A stretch of DNA of 64,000 nt from the NCBI RefSeq assembly GCF_024385505.1, contig NZ_JANFLT010000007.1, forward strand, positions 110,136 to 174,135, written 5' to 3'. A model generated the notes under the pieces. The model searched no databases, was not told where the DNA came from, and was given only the letters and a program-made list of their open reading frames with translations. The stretch's first letter is position 1; each line of letters opens with the position of its first letter. The DNA comes from Arthrobacter zhaoxinii. GTDB taxonomy: Bacteria; Actinomycetota; Actinomycetes; Actinomycetales; Micrococcaceae. The translations under genes were made by a program, and so were the position numbers. Below are positions 43,973 through 54,920 of the stretch, piece by piece.

Positions 43973-45217
43973 CTATCTCAGCGCCGACACCCCGGTAATG
44001 TCCCGCCCGACAATCAGCGTGTTGATTTCGTAGGTGCCCTCGTACGTGTAGATGGCCTCGGCGTCGGCGAAGATCTTGGCCATCCGGTAGTCGGTGACAA
44101 TGCCGTTGCCGCCGAGGATGCTGCGGCCCAGGGCCACGGATTCGCGCATCCTTGCGCTGGCGTAGGACTTCGCCAACGCGGCCCGGGCCATGCCGCCGCT
44201 GGCCGCGCCGCCGTCGGCCGGTTTTTCCCCGGGCGCACTGTCCGTGCCGTCGGCCGCCGGGTATCCGCCGTGCTCAAGCTCGGTAACCCGTGCCAGCATT
44301 CCTGTGCTGGCCACGGCGTTGCCGAGGATGGACACCAGCTGCTGCTGGATCAGCTGGAACGCGGCCAGGGGGCGGCCGAACTGGAGGCGTTCGACGGCGT
44401 AGGCGCGGGCGACGTCGAAGGTGGCCAGCTGCGCTCCCACTGCCTGCCAGCCGACCATGATCCGGGAGCCGCGCAGCAGCTGCTTGGTGTCGTCGAAGCT
44501 TTCCACTCCGGCGAGCAGGTCCGCCGCGGGCACCCGGACGTCGGTCAGCACAATGTCGGCGTTCTGCACGGTGCGCAGCGCGGTTTTGTTTTCGATCCGG
44601 GTCCGGGTCACCCCGGGCAGGTTCGCGTCGAGCAGGAAACCGCGGGTGTATCCGGTCTCCGGCTCCCTCGCCCACAGGACCATGTAGTCACAGAAGGTTC
44701 CGTTGCCGATCCAGCGTTTGGCGCCGTTCAGCACCCACTCGTCGCCGTCGCGCACAGCCGTGGTGGCCATTCCGCCGGCCACGTCCGAACCGTGCTCCGG
44801 TTCGGTCAGCGCGAAGGCACCGGTGATCCGCAGCGCGCGGGCGTCGTCGAGCAGCCGGGCCTTCTGCTCCTCGGATCCGAAGGCATGCAGCGCTTCGACA
44901 AACAGGTCGTGGTGGACCATGAAGAACGTGGCGAGCGAGGTGTCTGCGCGCGTCATTTCCGAGATCACCAGGCCGGCAAACAGCGGCGAATACCCCTGCG
45001 CCACGGGCGTGGAGAGTTCCAGCTGCGCCAGCTTCGGCAGGAGGTCGGAGGGGAACCGCGCCTCGTTCCACCAGTCCGCGGCGTGCGGCTGCACTTCCTC
45101 GGCGAGGAACCGCCGGAGTTCGGCAAGTTTGTCTTTCTCGATGTCGGTGAGCAGGTCTTCGAAACCGTAGAAATCGGCGTCGGGCAGCTGGTCCAGTAGT
45201 GCGGGGCGGTTCGTCAA
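43973..45217 (-). CDS. Acyl-CoA dehydrogenase family protein (glutaryl-CoA dehydrogenase-like)
   Basis: 414 aa. FAD acyl-CoA dehydrogenase signatures are present: ITGAFALTEPEHGSDVAGG, WVLNGAKRWIGNGTFCDYMV, and FGRPLAAFQLIQQQLV. The catalytic Glu sits in YEGTYEINTLIVGRDITG, the arrangement of glutaryl-CoA dehydrogenases and close relatives. An Ala/Gly/Asp-rich insertion (about 320-345) replaces a loop before the last helix bundle. TTG start 2 nt after the stop of the SDR gene, so the two are one operon for acyl-CoA or branched-chain oxidation. Confidence 0.88.
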   Translation of the reverse strand: MTNRPALLDQLPDADFYGFEDLLTDIEKDKLAELRRFLAEEVQPHAADWWNEARFPSDLLPKLAQLELSTPVAQGYSPLFAGLVISEMTRADTSLATFFMVHHDLFVEALHAFGSEEQKARLLDDARALRITGAFALTEPEHGSDVAGGMATTAVRDGDEWVLNGAKRWIGNGTFCDYMVLWAREPETGYTRGFLLDANLPGVTRTRIENKTALRTVQNADIVLTDVRVPAADLLAGVESFDDTKQLLRGSRIMVGWQAVGAQLATFDVARAYAVERLQFGRPLAAFQLIQQQLVSILGNAVASTGMLARVTELEHGGYPAADGTDSAPGEKPADGGAASGGMARAALAKSYASARMRESVALGRSILGGNGIVTDYRMAKIFADAEAIYTYEGTYEINTLIVGRDITGVSALR

Positions 45218-45219
45218 GG

Positions 45220-45993
45220 TCAGCGCGGTCCCATCCGGATGGCGCCGTCCAGGCGGATCGTTTCGCCGTTGAGCATCTGGTTTTCAATGATGTGGGCGGC
45301 CAGGGAGGCGTATTCGGTGGCGCGGCCCAGGCGTGAGGGGTGCGGCACCTGTGCCGCCAGGGAATCCTGGGCGGCCTGCGGCAGGCCGGCCATCATCGGT
45401 GTTTCGAAGATTCCGGGCGCGATGGTGACCACCCGGATCAGGTGGCGGGCCAATTCGCGGGCCAGCGGCAGGGTCATGGCTGCGACGCCGCCCTTGGACG
45501 CGGAGTAGGCGGGCTGGCCGATCTGCCCGTCGAAGGCGGCAACAGAGGCGGTGTTGATGATGACGCCGCGTTCCTCGGTTCCGTTGGCGGTGACCGGGTC
45601 CGTTTCGGCCATGGCGGCGGCGGCCAGGCGGGTGACGTTGAACGTGCCGATCAGGTTCACGCTGACTACGCGGGCGAAGTCCTCCAGCGGCAGGACGCCA
45701 TCCCGGCCCAGCACCTTGCCCGGCGTCGCAATGCCGGCACAGTTCACGGCCACGCGGAGCGGTCCTGCTGCCATGGCTGCTTCGACGGCGGCCTGCATCT
45801 GGTCCGGGTTAGTGACGTCGCCGGGCACGAACCGGGCGTTGTCGCCGAGTTCCGCCGCGTAGGCAAGTCCCTCGGACTGCGGCAGGTCGACCAGGACCAC
45901 GGAGGCACCGGCGTCGTACAACCGCCGTGCCGTTGCCCGTCCGAGACCGGACGCTCCCCCTGTAACTATGGCCGATGCGCCTGCGATATCCAT
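45220..45993 (-). CDS. SDR-family 3-hydroxyacyl-CoA dehydrogenase (type II-like)
   Basis: 257 aa Rossmann oxidoreductase: TGGASGLG (11-18) binds the dinucleotide, NCAGIATPG follows, and the catalytic YSASK lies near 163-167. An acidic residue after strand 2 (VLVDLP) indicates NAD preference. The sequence resembles 17-beta-HSD10/3-hydroxy-2-methylbutyryl-CoA dehydrogenases. First gene of a pair with the acyl-CoA dehydrogenase, consistent with two successive beta-oxidation steps. Confidence 0.88.
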   Translation of the reverse strand: MDIAGASAIVTGGASGLGRATARRLYDAGASVVLVDLPQSEGLAYAAELGDNARFVPGDVTNPDQMQAAVEAAMAAGPLRVAVNCAGIATPGKVLGRDGVLPLEDFARVVSVNLIGTFNVTRLAAAAMAETDPVTANGTEERGVIINTASVAAFDGQIGQPAYSASKGGVAAMTLPLARELARHLIRVVTIAPGIFETPMMAGLPQAAQDSLAAQVPHPSRLGRATEYASLAAHIIENQMLNGETIRLDGAIRMGPR

Positions 45994-46109
45994 GCGTTCC
46001 TCCTGGCTGATTGCTCGCCGGCAGTGTCGTCTATGTCACACCGGCAGTATCCGAGCCTACTGTGCCCCGGCTGGTGCCGCATCTTCGGCGGCTGGCATAG
46101 GGTTGGCGC

Positions 46110-47234
46110 ATGCTCTTCGAGGATTCCGACGCCGATGACCGCGCCGAGGCAGCCGCCCGCACAGTGAGCACCGTGTTCGGGCGCCAGCTGGCCGGACTGC
46201 CCGGAACCCATCTGGCGGCCACCCGCCGTCCGGCTTCCCGGCTCCAGCAGCTGCGCCAGCCGTGGCATTACTGGTGGCAGGCGCATTATCTCGATGCCCT
46301 GATCGACGCAGCCCTGCGCGAACGCCGCACCGGCACGCCGTTCCGCGGGCCGGAGCACCCCTCGGCTGCGGACCTGGCACCGGCGCTGGTCCGGACCATC
46401 GGGCTGCGCAACCGGATGCGTTACACCAACCGTTTCTACGACGACATGGCGTGGCTGGCCCTTGCTGTCGGCCGCCTGAACGGATTGTCGGGTTCGCGGG
46501 ACCGGCAGCGGCCCTACCGGAAGATTCTCTCCACCCTGAACGCAGCACTGGAATCCGCCCACACCCCCGAACTCGGTGGAGGCATCTACTGGAACAAGGA
46601 CCGGAACTTCAAGAACACTCCGGCCACCGCTCCGGCTGCCCTGCATTTTGTCCGCACCGGGTCGCGGGACCGCGCCCAGGAGCTGGTGGATTGGCTGAAC
46701 GCCACGGTGCTGGATCCGGAAACCGGCCTGTATCTGGACGGGGTCAAGGTGGTCCGGGGCCGTCCGCAGCTGGAAAGCACCGTGTTCACCTACAACCAGG
46801 GGCCCGCCCTGGGTGCCCTGCTCGAGCTCGGCGGAAGCTCGAACCTTGCCCGCGCTGCGGAACTGATCACCGCCGTCGACACCCATCTCACCGACGACGA
46901 CGGCGCCTCACGCGTGCTGCGCACCCACGGCACCGGCGACGGCGGACTTTTCACCGGTATCCTGGCGCGGTATCTGGCCCAGGCCGCCGTGTCTCCCGCG
47001 TTACCGGAACCTTCCCGCCGCACGGCTGCCGCCCTCGTGGAATCCACGGCCCGGGCCCTGTGGGAGGGGCGGAGCAAACGCGCGGACTGGATCCTGTTTT
47101 CCTCCCGGCCGCTGCAGCCCGCAGCAGTGTCCTACCCCGGCGGCACCGCCGTCGAGCTTTCCACCCAGCTGCAGGCCTGGATGCTCCTGGAAGCCTCGGC
47201 GCGGGTGCAGCGGGCCGGGCTGGAGAATCCCTGA
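46110..47234 (+). CDS. Glycoside hydrolase family 76 protein
   Basis: 374 aa (alpha/alpha)6-barrel. The paired catalytic aspartates of GH76 endo-alpha-1,6-mannanases are visible in NRFYDDMAW (Asp111, Asp112), followed by GGGIYWNKDRNFKNTPA and FTYNQGPALGALLEL. No signal peptide, so it is apparently intracellular, unlike many secreted GH76 enzymes. Possible substrates are internalised alpha-mannan or lipomannan fragments. Confidence 0.87.
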   Translation: MLFEDSDADDRAEAAARTVSTVFGRQLAGLPGTHLAATRRPASRLQQLRQPWHYWWQAHYLDALIDAALRERRTGTPFRGPEHPSAADLAPALVRTIGLRNRMRYTNRFYDDMAWLALAVGRLNGLSGSRDRQRPYRKILSTLNAALESAHTPELGGGIYWNKDRNFKNTPATAPAALHFVRTGSRDRAQELVDWLNATVLDPETGLYLDGVKVVRGRPQLESTVFTYNQGPALGALLELGGSSNLARAAELITAVDTHLTDDDGASRVLRTHGTGDGGLFTGILARYLAQAAVSPALPEPSRRTAAALVESTARALWEGRSKRADWILFSSRPLQPAAVSYPGGTAVELSTQLQAWMLLEASARVQRAGLENP

Positions 47235-47241
47235 GGAACGC

Positions 47242-48114
47242 CTAGCCGGTCTTCAGCGGGTGCTGTGATGCGGCAGCCGCCGGGTCCAGGTCCGCGAGTG
47301 TAATCAGGTGCTGCGGGTGCTGCGGGAGCGGGAAACTGCGCTGCATATTGAGGTCGCTGTCCACATGCAGGACTTCGCCGGAATCCAGCAGCCGCCAGTT
47401 GGGGTTGGCGTCCATTTTCTCGGTGGCCACCAGCACTTCCGGCCGGTTCTCCTGGCGGATCTGGTCACTGTGGACGCTGATCCGGTTGCTGCGCTTCTCC
47501 CCCACCGGGCCCTGCGGTCCCTGCTGGAGGACGTACAGCGGATGCGTGTCGGGGTAGCGGACAGCCCACAGCTCCGTGGCGGTGGTGAGAACCAGGTTCA
47601 CCGCGTAGAGCCGCAGGTTCTGCGCTATCCAGGTCAGCGTGGACGCGATGGCGGCGGAAACGTCTCCCCCGTTCACCCGGGCTGCCGCGGTGATGAGGGC
47701 AAAGACCCGCTCGCTGTCTGTCTCTCCCCTGACCAGGTGATACATCTCCAGCTGGCGCAGCCTGTCGTCGAGCTTGTCCAGGTCCTCCACCACCCCGTTG
47801 TGGGCCAGGAGGCGGTTGTCCTGCTCGAAGGGGTGCGTATTCACGGCCGTGTCCCCGCCGGTGCTGGCGTAACGTACATGCGCCAGGAAGGTGGTGCTCT
47901 CCAGCTCCCGCGCCTCTTTGGCGTACTCGACGTCCTCGTACGCAGCGATGGGCGCCTTATCCACTACCGGGCTGCCGTCAGGGGTGAAGGTGCCTATCCC
48001 GAAGCCGTCCGCTTCCTTACGGCTCTGCTGGGCCAGGCTGTCCGGGGCGGTGAGGAGCCAGAACGTTGCCCGGACCGGAGTTTTCCCGGCATGCATACCA
48101 AAGAGCCGGCACAT
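47242..48114 (-). CDS. Class II glutamine amidotransferase (YafJ-like)
   Basis: 290 aa beginning MCRLFGMHAG, so after removal of Met the catalytic N-terminal nucleophile is Cys2. FLAHVRYASTGG and NTHPFEQDNRLLAHNGVV bind glutamine in this fold. No synthase domain is attached. Related proteins act in small-molecule amide chemistry; the acceptor is unknown. Confidence 0.88.
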   Translation of the reverse strand: MCRLFGMHAGKTPVRATFWLLTAPDSLAQQSRKEADGFGIGTFTPDGSPVVDKAPIAAYEDVEYAKEARELESTTFLAHVRYASTGGDTAVNTHPFEQDNRLLAHNGVVEDLDKLDDRLRQLEMYHLVRGETDSERVFALITAAARVNGGDVSAAIASTLTWIAQNLRLYAVNLVLTTATELWAVRYPDTHPLYVLQQGPQGPVGEKRSNRISVHSDQIRQENRPEVLVATEKMDANPNWRLLDSGEVLHVDSDLNMQRSFPLPQHPQHLITLADLDPAAAASQHPLKTG

Positions 48115-48144
48115 GTGGACCTCCTGGGTGGTTTCGGACGGGCG

Positions 48145-48738
48145 TCAGTCCGGCTTCCGTTTCTGCGGATAGGGTGACCGGTGTTCGCTGAGCATCTGCA
48201 CATAGTCCGCGATCCGGCGCTCGCGGCCGGCCTGCGTTTTGAGACCCTTGAGCCGGAAGTACATGGCAAAGCGGTTCTGGGACGTCAGGACGTCGAACAT
48301 TTCCTGCGCGGCGGGAACGGCGGCAATGGCGGCCTGCAGGTCCGCCGGGATTTCCGCGGTTGCCGACCCGGCATAGGCGGCATCCCAGCGCCCGTCCACC
48401 TTCGCGCTGAGCACGGCATCCCGGCCTGCCGGATGCATCCTGCCTTCCGCTTCCAGCCGGCTGATGTGTCCGACGTTGCGCAGTGACCAGATGCTGCGCG
48501 GACCGCGCGGCTGGAACCTTTGGAGGTAGCTTTCTTCGTCGCGTTTGTCTGCCTGCGCGTCGATCCAGCCGAAGCAGAGCGCTTCATCGAGGGCCTGGCG
48601 GTAGGTCAGCTCCGTGACACTTCCGCCCTTCTTCCCCAGCACCAGGCGGACACCGGAGGACAGGCCGTAATTGTGCTCCAGCCACTCCCGCCATGCCCCG
48701 GCATCCGGCAGGAGAAGCTCCGGGAGCTCTCGTGTCAT
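48145..48738 (-). CDS. YdeI/OmpD-associated family protein
   Basis: 197 aa. Characteristic segments are SSGVRLVLGKKGG, ALDEALCFGWIDAQADKRDE and YLQRFQPRGPRSIWS, with a C-terminal helical bacteriocin-protection-like domain (QEMFDVLTSQNRFAMYFRL). Members are cytoplasmic with poorly known roles. It lies 30 bp upstream of the amidotransferase gene on the same strand. Confidence 0.82.
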   Translation of the reverse strand: MTRELPELLLPDAGAWREWLEHNYGLSSGVRLVLGKKGGSVTELTYRQALDEALCFGWIDAQADKRDEESYLQRFQPRGPRSIWSLRNVGHISRLEAEGRMHPAGRDAVLSAKVDGRWDAAYAGSATAEIPADLQAAIAAVPAAQEMFDVLTSQNRFAMYFRLKGLKTQAGRERRIADYVQMLSEHRSPYPQKRKPD

Positions 48739-48874
48739 GGCCCCAGTCTAGGGAGGCGGCTGCCGGGCTGAAAGGGTCCGGACCGGCCGGAACCGGTTCC
48801 CGCCGGGTTCAGCCAAGGGCCGAAGCGCAGCGTGCCGTGTGACGCGCACGGGTCCTTTGAGGTAGAACACTCCT

Positions 48875-49414
48875 ATGAACGTTCGTACTCCTGACCCGTA
48901 TCCAGGCTGGCTTTCCGAGGAAGATCTCTATGAAGCCCGGCAGCGTCTGCCCATGGTCTACGTCGAGGCCGTGCCGGTGCGGTGCGACCCGCTGGGCTAC
49001 GTCACGGAAGTGGGGCTGCTGCTGCAGGCAACCCCGGAAGGCCAGATGATACGGTCCTTCGTTTCGGGCCGGGTGATGTACCGCGAGACCATCCGCGGTG
49101 CCCTGCTGCGCAACCTGGAGAAGGATCTGGGGCCCATGGCACTGCCGCAGCTGCCGCCCACGCTGGTGCCGTTCGCCGTCGCCGAGTATTTCCCCTCCCC
49201 CTCCCAGAGCGGACTCACGGACGAGCGCCAGCACGCCGTCGCGCTCGCGTATCTGATTCCGGTGACCGGTGAATGCAATCCCCGCCAGGACGCACTGGAA
49301 TTGTCCTGGCTTACCCCCGACGAAGCCCTCAGCCCGGCCATTTACGCCGAGTTCTCCGGCGGCCGGGGAGACCTGCTGCGGCAGGCGCTGGCCTCGGCCG
49401 GCTGGGGACGCTGA
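48875..49414 (+). CDS. Nudix-fold protein (DUF4916 type)
   Basis: 179 aa. The fold is suggested by YVEAVPVRCDPLGYVTEVGLLLQ and the C-terminal LSWLTPDEALSP. The region where the Nudix box should be (RETIRGALLRNLEKDLGPMA) keeps RE and an LEKDLG element but lacks the full GX5EX7REUXEEXGU signature, so hydrolase activity is uncertain. Confidence 0.78.
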   Translation: MNVRTPDPYPGWLSEEDLYEARQRLPMVYVEAVPVRCDPLGYVTEVGLLLQATPEGQMIRSFVSGRVMYRETIRGALLRNLEKDLGPMALPQLPPTLVPFAVAEYFPSPSQSGLTDERQHAVALAYLIPVTGECNPRQDALELSWLTPDEALSPAIYAEFSGGRGDLLRQALASAGWGR

Positions 49415-49484
49415 AAAAGGCGCCGCTGCAAGCTTTATATACTGAAGGTTCTGGGGAGCCGAGGTCCAATCATGAAGGAATCCA

Positions 49485-50351
49485 ATGTCTGAGAGCCTGC
49501 CGGAAACGTACGCGTTCCGGGTCAACGCGGAACTGCTTGCCCCCGGACAGATCCTTGTCCCGGGTGAGGGTGCCGCAGAACCACTGGCTCCGGTAGCCGG
49601 AACCAGTGTGGAGGCCGATGATTTCGGCGTCCCCGCACTCGTTATCGCCAAGCTCGATGACGGAACCTCGCTTCGGCTGGCCTACGGCTCCGCCGTCCGC
49701 GTGCAGGCCCCGGCACCGGAGGGCGCGCCGTCGGACGCTGTCCGGAAGGTGCCTTCGGAGGAAGACAACGCCGCCGACATCATCGCCGACGCTGCGGCGG
49801 CGCATCCGGATAACCGTGCCGTGCAGGAAATTGCGGCGCGGCTCGAGCGCGGGCTGAACGTGAAATCCGGCAGCCACCTGCAGGATGTGCGCGACCTTGC
49901 CCACATTCTCTTCATCGATCTTGGTGATGCGGAGAATTCCCTGAAGGTCTGCAACGTCATCACCGGGCTGCCGTTTGACGGGAACTTCGGCCGGTGGAAC
50001 TGGATCCAGGGCGTCCTGGCCCTGGCGGCGCACATCACCCATGAGGCCGGCGACGCCGAGAGCGCCGCCGCGTACAGCCACGCCGTGCGTGCTGCGGACA
50101 AGTCCGAAACGGACCCGATGAAGGCGAAGCTGGCGGCGGAACTGCTGCAGCGCCAGCTGAACGAACCGAACCTCTACGACCGCGAAATCCACCGCGCCGC
50201 TGAGGCCGGAAATGACAAGAACGAACGGGAATGGCGGGTCCTGCGGCTGAACGCCCTGCTATACCTGCGCTCCCACGGAGGGTCGCAGACGCTCTCCGAC
50301 GCCGAACTGGACCGGCGCATCCGCACCGAGCTGATCGCCGTACGCGGCTAG
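49485..50351 (+). CDS. Conserved hypothetical protein
   Basis: 288 aa, AAGGAA 5 nt before the ATG. N-terminal region (1-85) is beta-rich (VNAELLAPGQILVPG, PALVIAKLDDGTSLRLAYG). The remainder is helical and repeat-like (ADIIADAAAAHPDNRAVQEI, DVRDLAHILFIDLGDAENSL, WNWIQGVLALAAHI), resembling tetratricopeptide-type packing. No signal peptide. Family not firmly recognised. Confidence 0.65.
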   Translation: MSESLPETYAFRVNAELLAPGQILVPGEGAAEPLAPVAGTSVEADDFGVPALVIAKLDDGTSLRLAYGSAVRVQAPAPEGAPSDAVRKVPSEEDNAADIIADAAAAHPDNRAVQEIAARLERGLNVKSGSHLQDVRDLAHILFIDLGDAENSLKVCNVITGLPFDGNFGRWNWIQGVLALAAHITHEAGDAESAAAYSHAVRAADKSETDPMKAKLAAELLQRQLNEPNLYDREIHRAAEAGNDKNEREWRVLRLNALLYLRSHGGSQTLSDAELDRRIRTELIAVRG

Positions 50352-51364
50352 TCCTGCTGCGCCTGCTTCCGGAGCAGGTGTTGCTGCCGTAGGTGCGCGG
50401 CCACCACAACGGCCATGCCGACGACGGCGCCGATCAGGGTTTCGATGCCGCGGTCCCGGAGCAGCTCCATGGGGTTGCTCGGGTGGGCCAGCTCCGTGCT
50501 GACCAGTGCCAGCGGGGTGACCACCACCTGCGCCAGGGCGTACTGCCGGGCAATGAACATTTCCGCGCCGAACTGGCAGGCGGCAATCACCAGGACCATT
50601 TGCCAGGGCTCCAGCCCCGGAAGCAGGATCAGTGCCGTCAGCAGGAGGCCGCCGAATGTCCCGAGGATACGCTGCAGGCCGCGGTGGACCCGGTGGCGGA
50701 CGGTCGCGCCGATCAGCGGAACGGTGGCGGCCACCATCGCCCAGTAGTTGTGGCCGACTCCCAGCAGCGTGGCGATGGACCCGGCAATGACGGCTGCCCC
50801 CGCGTACTGCAGCCCGTCGCTGTAGATGAGGCGCCGCTGGGCTGCGGAGAACCGCGGGCGCTCGGGCTTGTTCCATGCGGTGCGGTACCGCCGCACCAGC
50901 ATTCCGGAAAGACCCACCAGGAGGGAAAAGACCACGGTCAGGACGGCAGCGAGCATGCCCTGCCAGAGCGGGGGCTGGTTCGGAACCGAAGAGATCGCTG
51001 CGAAGGCAAAGATGTGGAACAGCGAGCCGACGGGGCGCAGCCGCCAGAAGCCCGTGACCACGGTCCCCAGCCCGGCGACCGCCGTCGTGCCCACCACGGT
51101 TCCCCAGGCGTCGAGGTCCAGGCGTGCACTCAATGCCGCCGCCAGAATCACGGCAAGCATCAGCGCTCCGGCGCGGCCCTGATGGCCCAGGCGCTGGCGG
51201 TGCGGTTCGTTCCGGCCGTAAATTCCGGTGAAGGCGCCGAACGTCGCGAAGATGGCGAGGTCGAGCCGGCCCAGGAAAAGCACGAGGAAAAGCGGCGCTC
51301 CGATGCCGATGGCGCACCGGATAGCCGCGTGGTGGTCATTGTTCGCCGGAGCGATCCTGAACAT
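50348..51364 (-). CDS. FUSC-family (aromatic acid exporter/ArAE-like) membrane protein
   Basis: 338 aa from ATG 51364; the frame extends to 51415 and a TTG at about 51382 is possible. Two clusters of hydrophobic helices (about 15-155 and 205-330) around a short cytoplasmic loop, with HRGLQRILGTFGGLL typical of the FUSC module. Related proteins export aromatic or toxic compounds; substrate unknown. Convergent with the preceding gene (4-bp overlap of stops) and divergent from tgt. Confidence 0.82.
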   Translation of the reverse strand: MFRIAPANNDHHAAIRCAIGIGAPLFLVLFLGRLDLAIFATFGAFTGIYGRNEPHRQRLGHQGRAGALMLAVILAAALSARLDLDAWGTVVGTTAVAGLGTVVTGFWRLRPVGSLFHIFAFAAISSVPNQPPLWQGMLAAVLTVVFSLLVGLSGMLVRRYRTAWNKPERPRFSAAQRRLIYSDGLQYAGAAVIAGSIATLLGVGHNYWAMVAATVPLIGATVRHRVHRGLQRILGTFGGLLLTALILLPGLEPWQMVLVIAACQFGAEMFIARQYALAQVVVTPLALVSTELAHPSNPMELLRDRGIETLIGAVVGMAVVVAAHLRQQHLLRKQAQQD

Positions 51365-51523
51365 CTCTTGCAGGTGCGTCAAGGGGAAGGCCTCTGCCTT
51401 TCGTACCGCCGGCACTTTCGTTCCGTTGGAATAGGAGGGGTGCGGGCGTATTTCATCCGGTTCGTCACCGGGTTCAATTTCCGCCCATCCAACCTATCCC
51501 CGGGGAAGAGCAGGGCTGAATAA

Positions 51524-52864
<1,341 letters not shown>

Positions 52865-52867
52865 CTG

Positions 52868-52893
52868 AGTTCCCGGGTATTCACCCGGGAACT
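52868..52893. terminator. Hairpin after tgt
   Basis: Perfect 11-bp stem AGTTCCCGGGT / ACCCGGGAACT with loop ATTC, 4 bp after the stop codon. The following TCCTGCTCT is only weakly T-rich. Confidence 0.65.
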
Positions 52894-52941
52894 TCCTGCT
52901 CTACCTACCGCTGCAGTCCTGGCCTGGAGCTGAAACGGCTG

Positions 52942-53148
52942 CTAGGAATTGTCCGGCTTTGCCTGGGTCGATTCATCCTCTTCCAAGGCAGGCTGGGCAT
53001 CCCGTTCCTCGTCTCCGGGCTTCGAATCCTCCTGCGCGTCCTCAATCATTACCCGGGTGACTTCGTCGTTGAATTCCTCCCGTGTTCCGGCCAGGTTTTC
53101 GTCGACTGCCTTGGCACCGGGGTTCGGGACTGGTTCTTGGTTGCTCAT
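52942..53148 (-). CDS. Small acidic hypothetical protein
   Basis: 68 aa, Asp/Glu-rich, apparently disordered except for a possible helix EEFNDEVTRVMIEDAQED. Start ATG with AGGAGCAA upstream. Function not recognised. Similar small acidic proteins are common in Micrococcaceae. Confidence 0.6.
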   Translation of the reverse strand: MSNQEPVPNPGAKAVDENLAGTREEFNDEVTRVMIEDAQEDSKPGDEERDAQPALEEDESTQAKPDNS

Positions 53149-53243
53149 GTTTGCTCCTGCCGTACTGGGGACGTGTTACGCGTGCGTCCCCCAACCTTTG
53201 CACATCGGGAAAGGGATTTCCTCCGCTCCCGGCAACGAACGCG

Positions 53244-53978
53244 CTACACCGCCACCGGCTCCAGCGCAGCCTCGTCATAGGTAGGCTCGCGCTTTTTGAT
53301 CGCCCGGATGACCATGGCCGTGACCGGCACAAAGAGGTACTCAATCAGTGTCTTGTAGAGGAAACCGAACAGGACGTAATTGAGGAACCCGCCGGCGTCG
53401 GTAATCCCGATCACCGGAGCCGCAATGGCACAGAAAATCAGGGTATCGGCGAACTCCCCCACCCCGGTGGAGGCCATCAGCCGTCCGGCCAGCGCCTTCT
53501 CCCGGAACCGATCCTTCATCCGCGTGAGCACCAGGGAGTTGAGCAGCTGGCCGGCAAGGAACCCGAGCAGGCTTGCCGCCACAATCTGCCAAACCGGTCC
53601 CAGCGCCGCCTCCAGCGCGGCCTGCTTTTCCAGGCCGTAGGCGTCGTTGAATCCCGGCAGCGCAATGATCACGGCAAAACTGACGACGGCGAGAAGCGCC
53701 ATCGCAAAGCCGGCGAAGATGGCCCGGCGGGCGGCTTTGAAGCCGTACACCTCGCTCACCACATCACCCAGGATGTACGCGAGCGGGAAGAGGAAAAACC
53801 CGCCGTCGGTGACAATGTCCCAGCCGCCGGGAAGGGAAAACTGCACGCCCTTGGTGGCGCCGATATTCGAAATGACAATGACCACGCACATCAGGGTGAG
53901 GATCAGGTCGTACTGGGAGCTCCCGCGGGAGGCGTAGGCTGCGGCGGTTTTCACAGCTGCCCGTGGCTGTGCATTCAT
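53244..53978 (-). CDS. Queuosine precursor transporter (YhhQ family)
   Basis: 244 aa from ATG 53978; the frame extends to 54173 but the extra N-terminus is unlike the family. Six helices with the conserved ISNIGATKGVQF, LGDVVSEVYGFKAAR, and STGVGEFADTLIFCAI segments of YhhQ/DUF165 transporters, which take up 7-deazaguanine precursors such as preQ0/preQ1. Proximity to tgt supports salvage of queuosine precursors. No biosynthetic que gene is in the window. No preQ1 riboswitch was recognised upstream. Confidence 0.9.
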   Translation of the reverse strand: MNAQPRAAVKTAAAYASRGSSQYDLILTLMCVVIVISNIGATKGVQFSLPGGWDIVTDGGFFLFPLAYILGDVVSEVYGFKAARRAIFAGFAMALLAVVSFAVIIALPGFNDAYGLEKQAALEAALGPVWQIVAASLLGFLAGQLLNSLVLTRMKDRFREKALAGRLMASTGVGEFADTLIFCAIAAPVIGITDAGGFLNYVLFGFLYKTLIEYLFVPVTAMVIRAIKKREPTYDEAALEPVAV

Positions 53979-54109
53979 GGCATTTTCCGTTCGGTTAGTG
54001 GTTCGCCTGGCTTTCGCCGGCTGTATTAGCACTGTGCCCGCTGCCCCGGGCAGCCCCGCAGGGCCGCATCCATTCTGCCACGGCCGGTCGGAACGCGGCG
54101 CATACTCCT

Positions 54110-54127
54110 TTTTGAACACGTTCAAAA
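54110..54127. promoter_or_regulatory. Palindromic operator between the transporter and the TetR gene
   Basis: TTTTGAAC-AC-GTTCAAAA, two perfect 8-bp arms. It overlaps a plausible -35 (TTGAAC, 54112) with TCTACT 17 bp downstream as -10, ahead of the tetR-type gene. Very likely the autoregulatory binding site of that repressor; it could also affect the divergent transporter. Confidence 0.78.
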
Positions 54128-54172
54128 GATGTGGTCTACTGAACGCTGGAAATACTGCATAAGGGAGCATCA

Positions 54173-54826
54173 TTGGCCGCCACCGCCAAGAGCGAACAGA
54201 CGCGCCGGCTCCTCATCGATACGGCACTGCGCCTCTTTGCCTCACAGGGCTACGAAAAGACCACCATGCGCGCCATCGCGCTGGAGGCAGATGTCTCCGT
54301 AGGCAACGCCTACTACTATTTCCGTTCCAAGGACGACCTCATCCACGAGCTGTACCGCTCCCTCCAGGATGAGCACCGCTCGCTTGCGCTGCCGCAGATC
54401 CGCGAGGGGCACAACCTGGGCGAGAACCTGCTGGCCATCTTCTCCTCGGGCCTGACCACCATGGAGCCCTACCACGCCTTCGGCGTACATTTCCTGCGCG
54501 ACGCCATGGCACCACACCGCCGCGACGACGCCGCCGTCGGGCGCGGCAAGTCCATCGCGATGTTCCGACAGGCGGTGGCGAGTGCCCGCCCGCAGCCGCC
54601 CGTGGCGCTCCGCAGCGACCTGCCCGAACTGCTCTGGCTGATGCACATGGGCATCACCTTCTTCTGGGTGTACGACCGCTCCCCCGGGCAGCGCAGGTCC
54701 CACCGGCTGGCCGCCAACCTGGCGCCGCTGATGGCCAAACTCGTCATCCTGTCCCGACTGCCGGTGGTCCGCAGCATTCTGGAAGACGTGGTCCACCTGC
54801 TCCGCGGCGTCCGGCGGGACGGATAG
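54173..54826 (+). CDS. TetR/AcrR-family transcriptional regulator
   Basis: 217 aa, TTG start with AAGGGAG upstream. The N-terminal helix-turn-helix (TRRLLIDTALRLFASQGYEK, MRAIALEADVSVGNAYYYFRS) is complete. The C-terminal ligand domain (about 60-210) is unassigned. A near-perfect operator palindrome sits 46 bp upstream. Divergent from the queuosine-precursor transporter, whose expression it may control. Confidence 0.92.
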   Translation: MAATAKSEQTRRLLIDTALRLFASQGYEKTTMRAIALEADVSVGNAYYYFRSKDDLIHELYRSLQDEHRSLALPQIREGHNLGENLLAIFSSGLTTMEPYHAFGVHFLRDAMAPHRRDDAAVGRGKSIAMFRQAVASARPQPPVALRSDLPELLWLMHMGITFFWVYDRSPGQRRSHRLAANLAPLMAKLVILSRLPVVRSILEDVVHLLRGVRRDG

Positions 54827-54920
54827 CCGGCACCGGGTGCGGCACGACGCCGGCGGCCCGCCGTCACGGGGCGTCTCACATGGGTGGCCGGTTTCGGCGG
54901 TTTGGGTGGAAGATAGACCC

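Noticed and set aside
53979..54172. preQ1 riboswitch upstream of the queuosine-precursor transporter
   Set aside because: No small H-type pseudoknot pattern was recognised; the region is better explained by the TetR operator and promoters.
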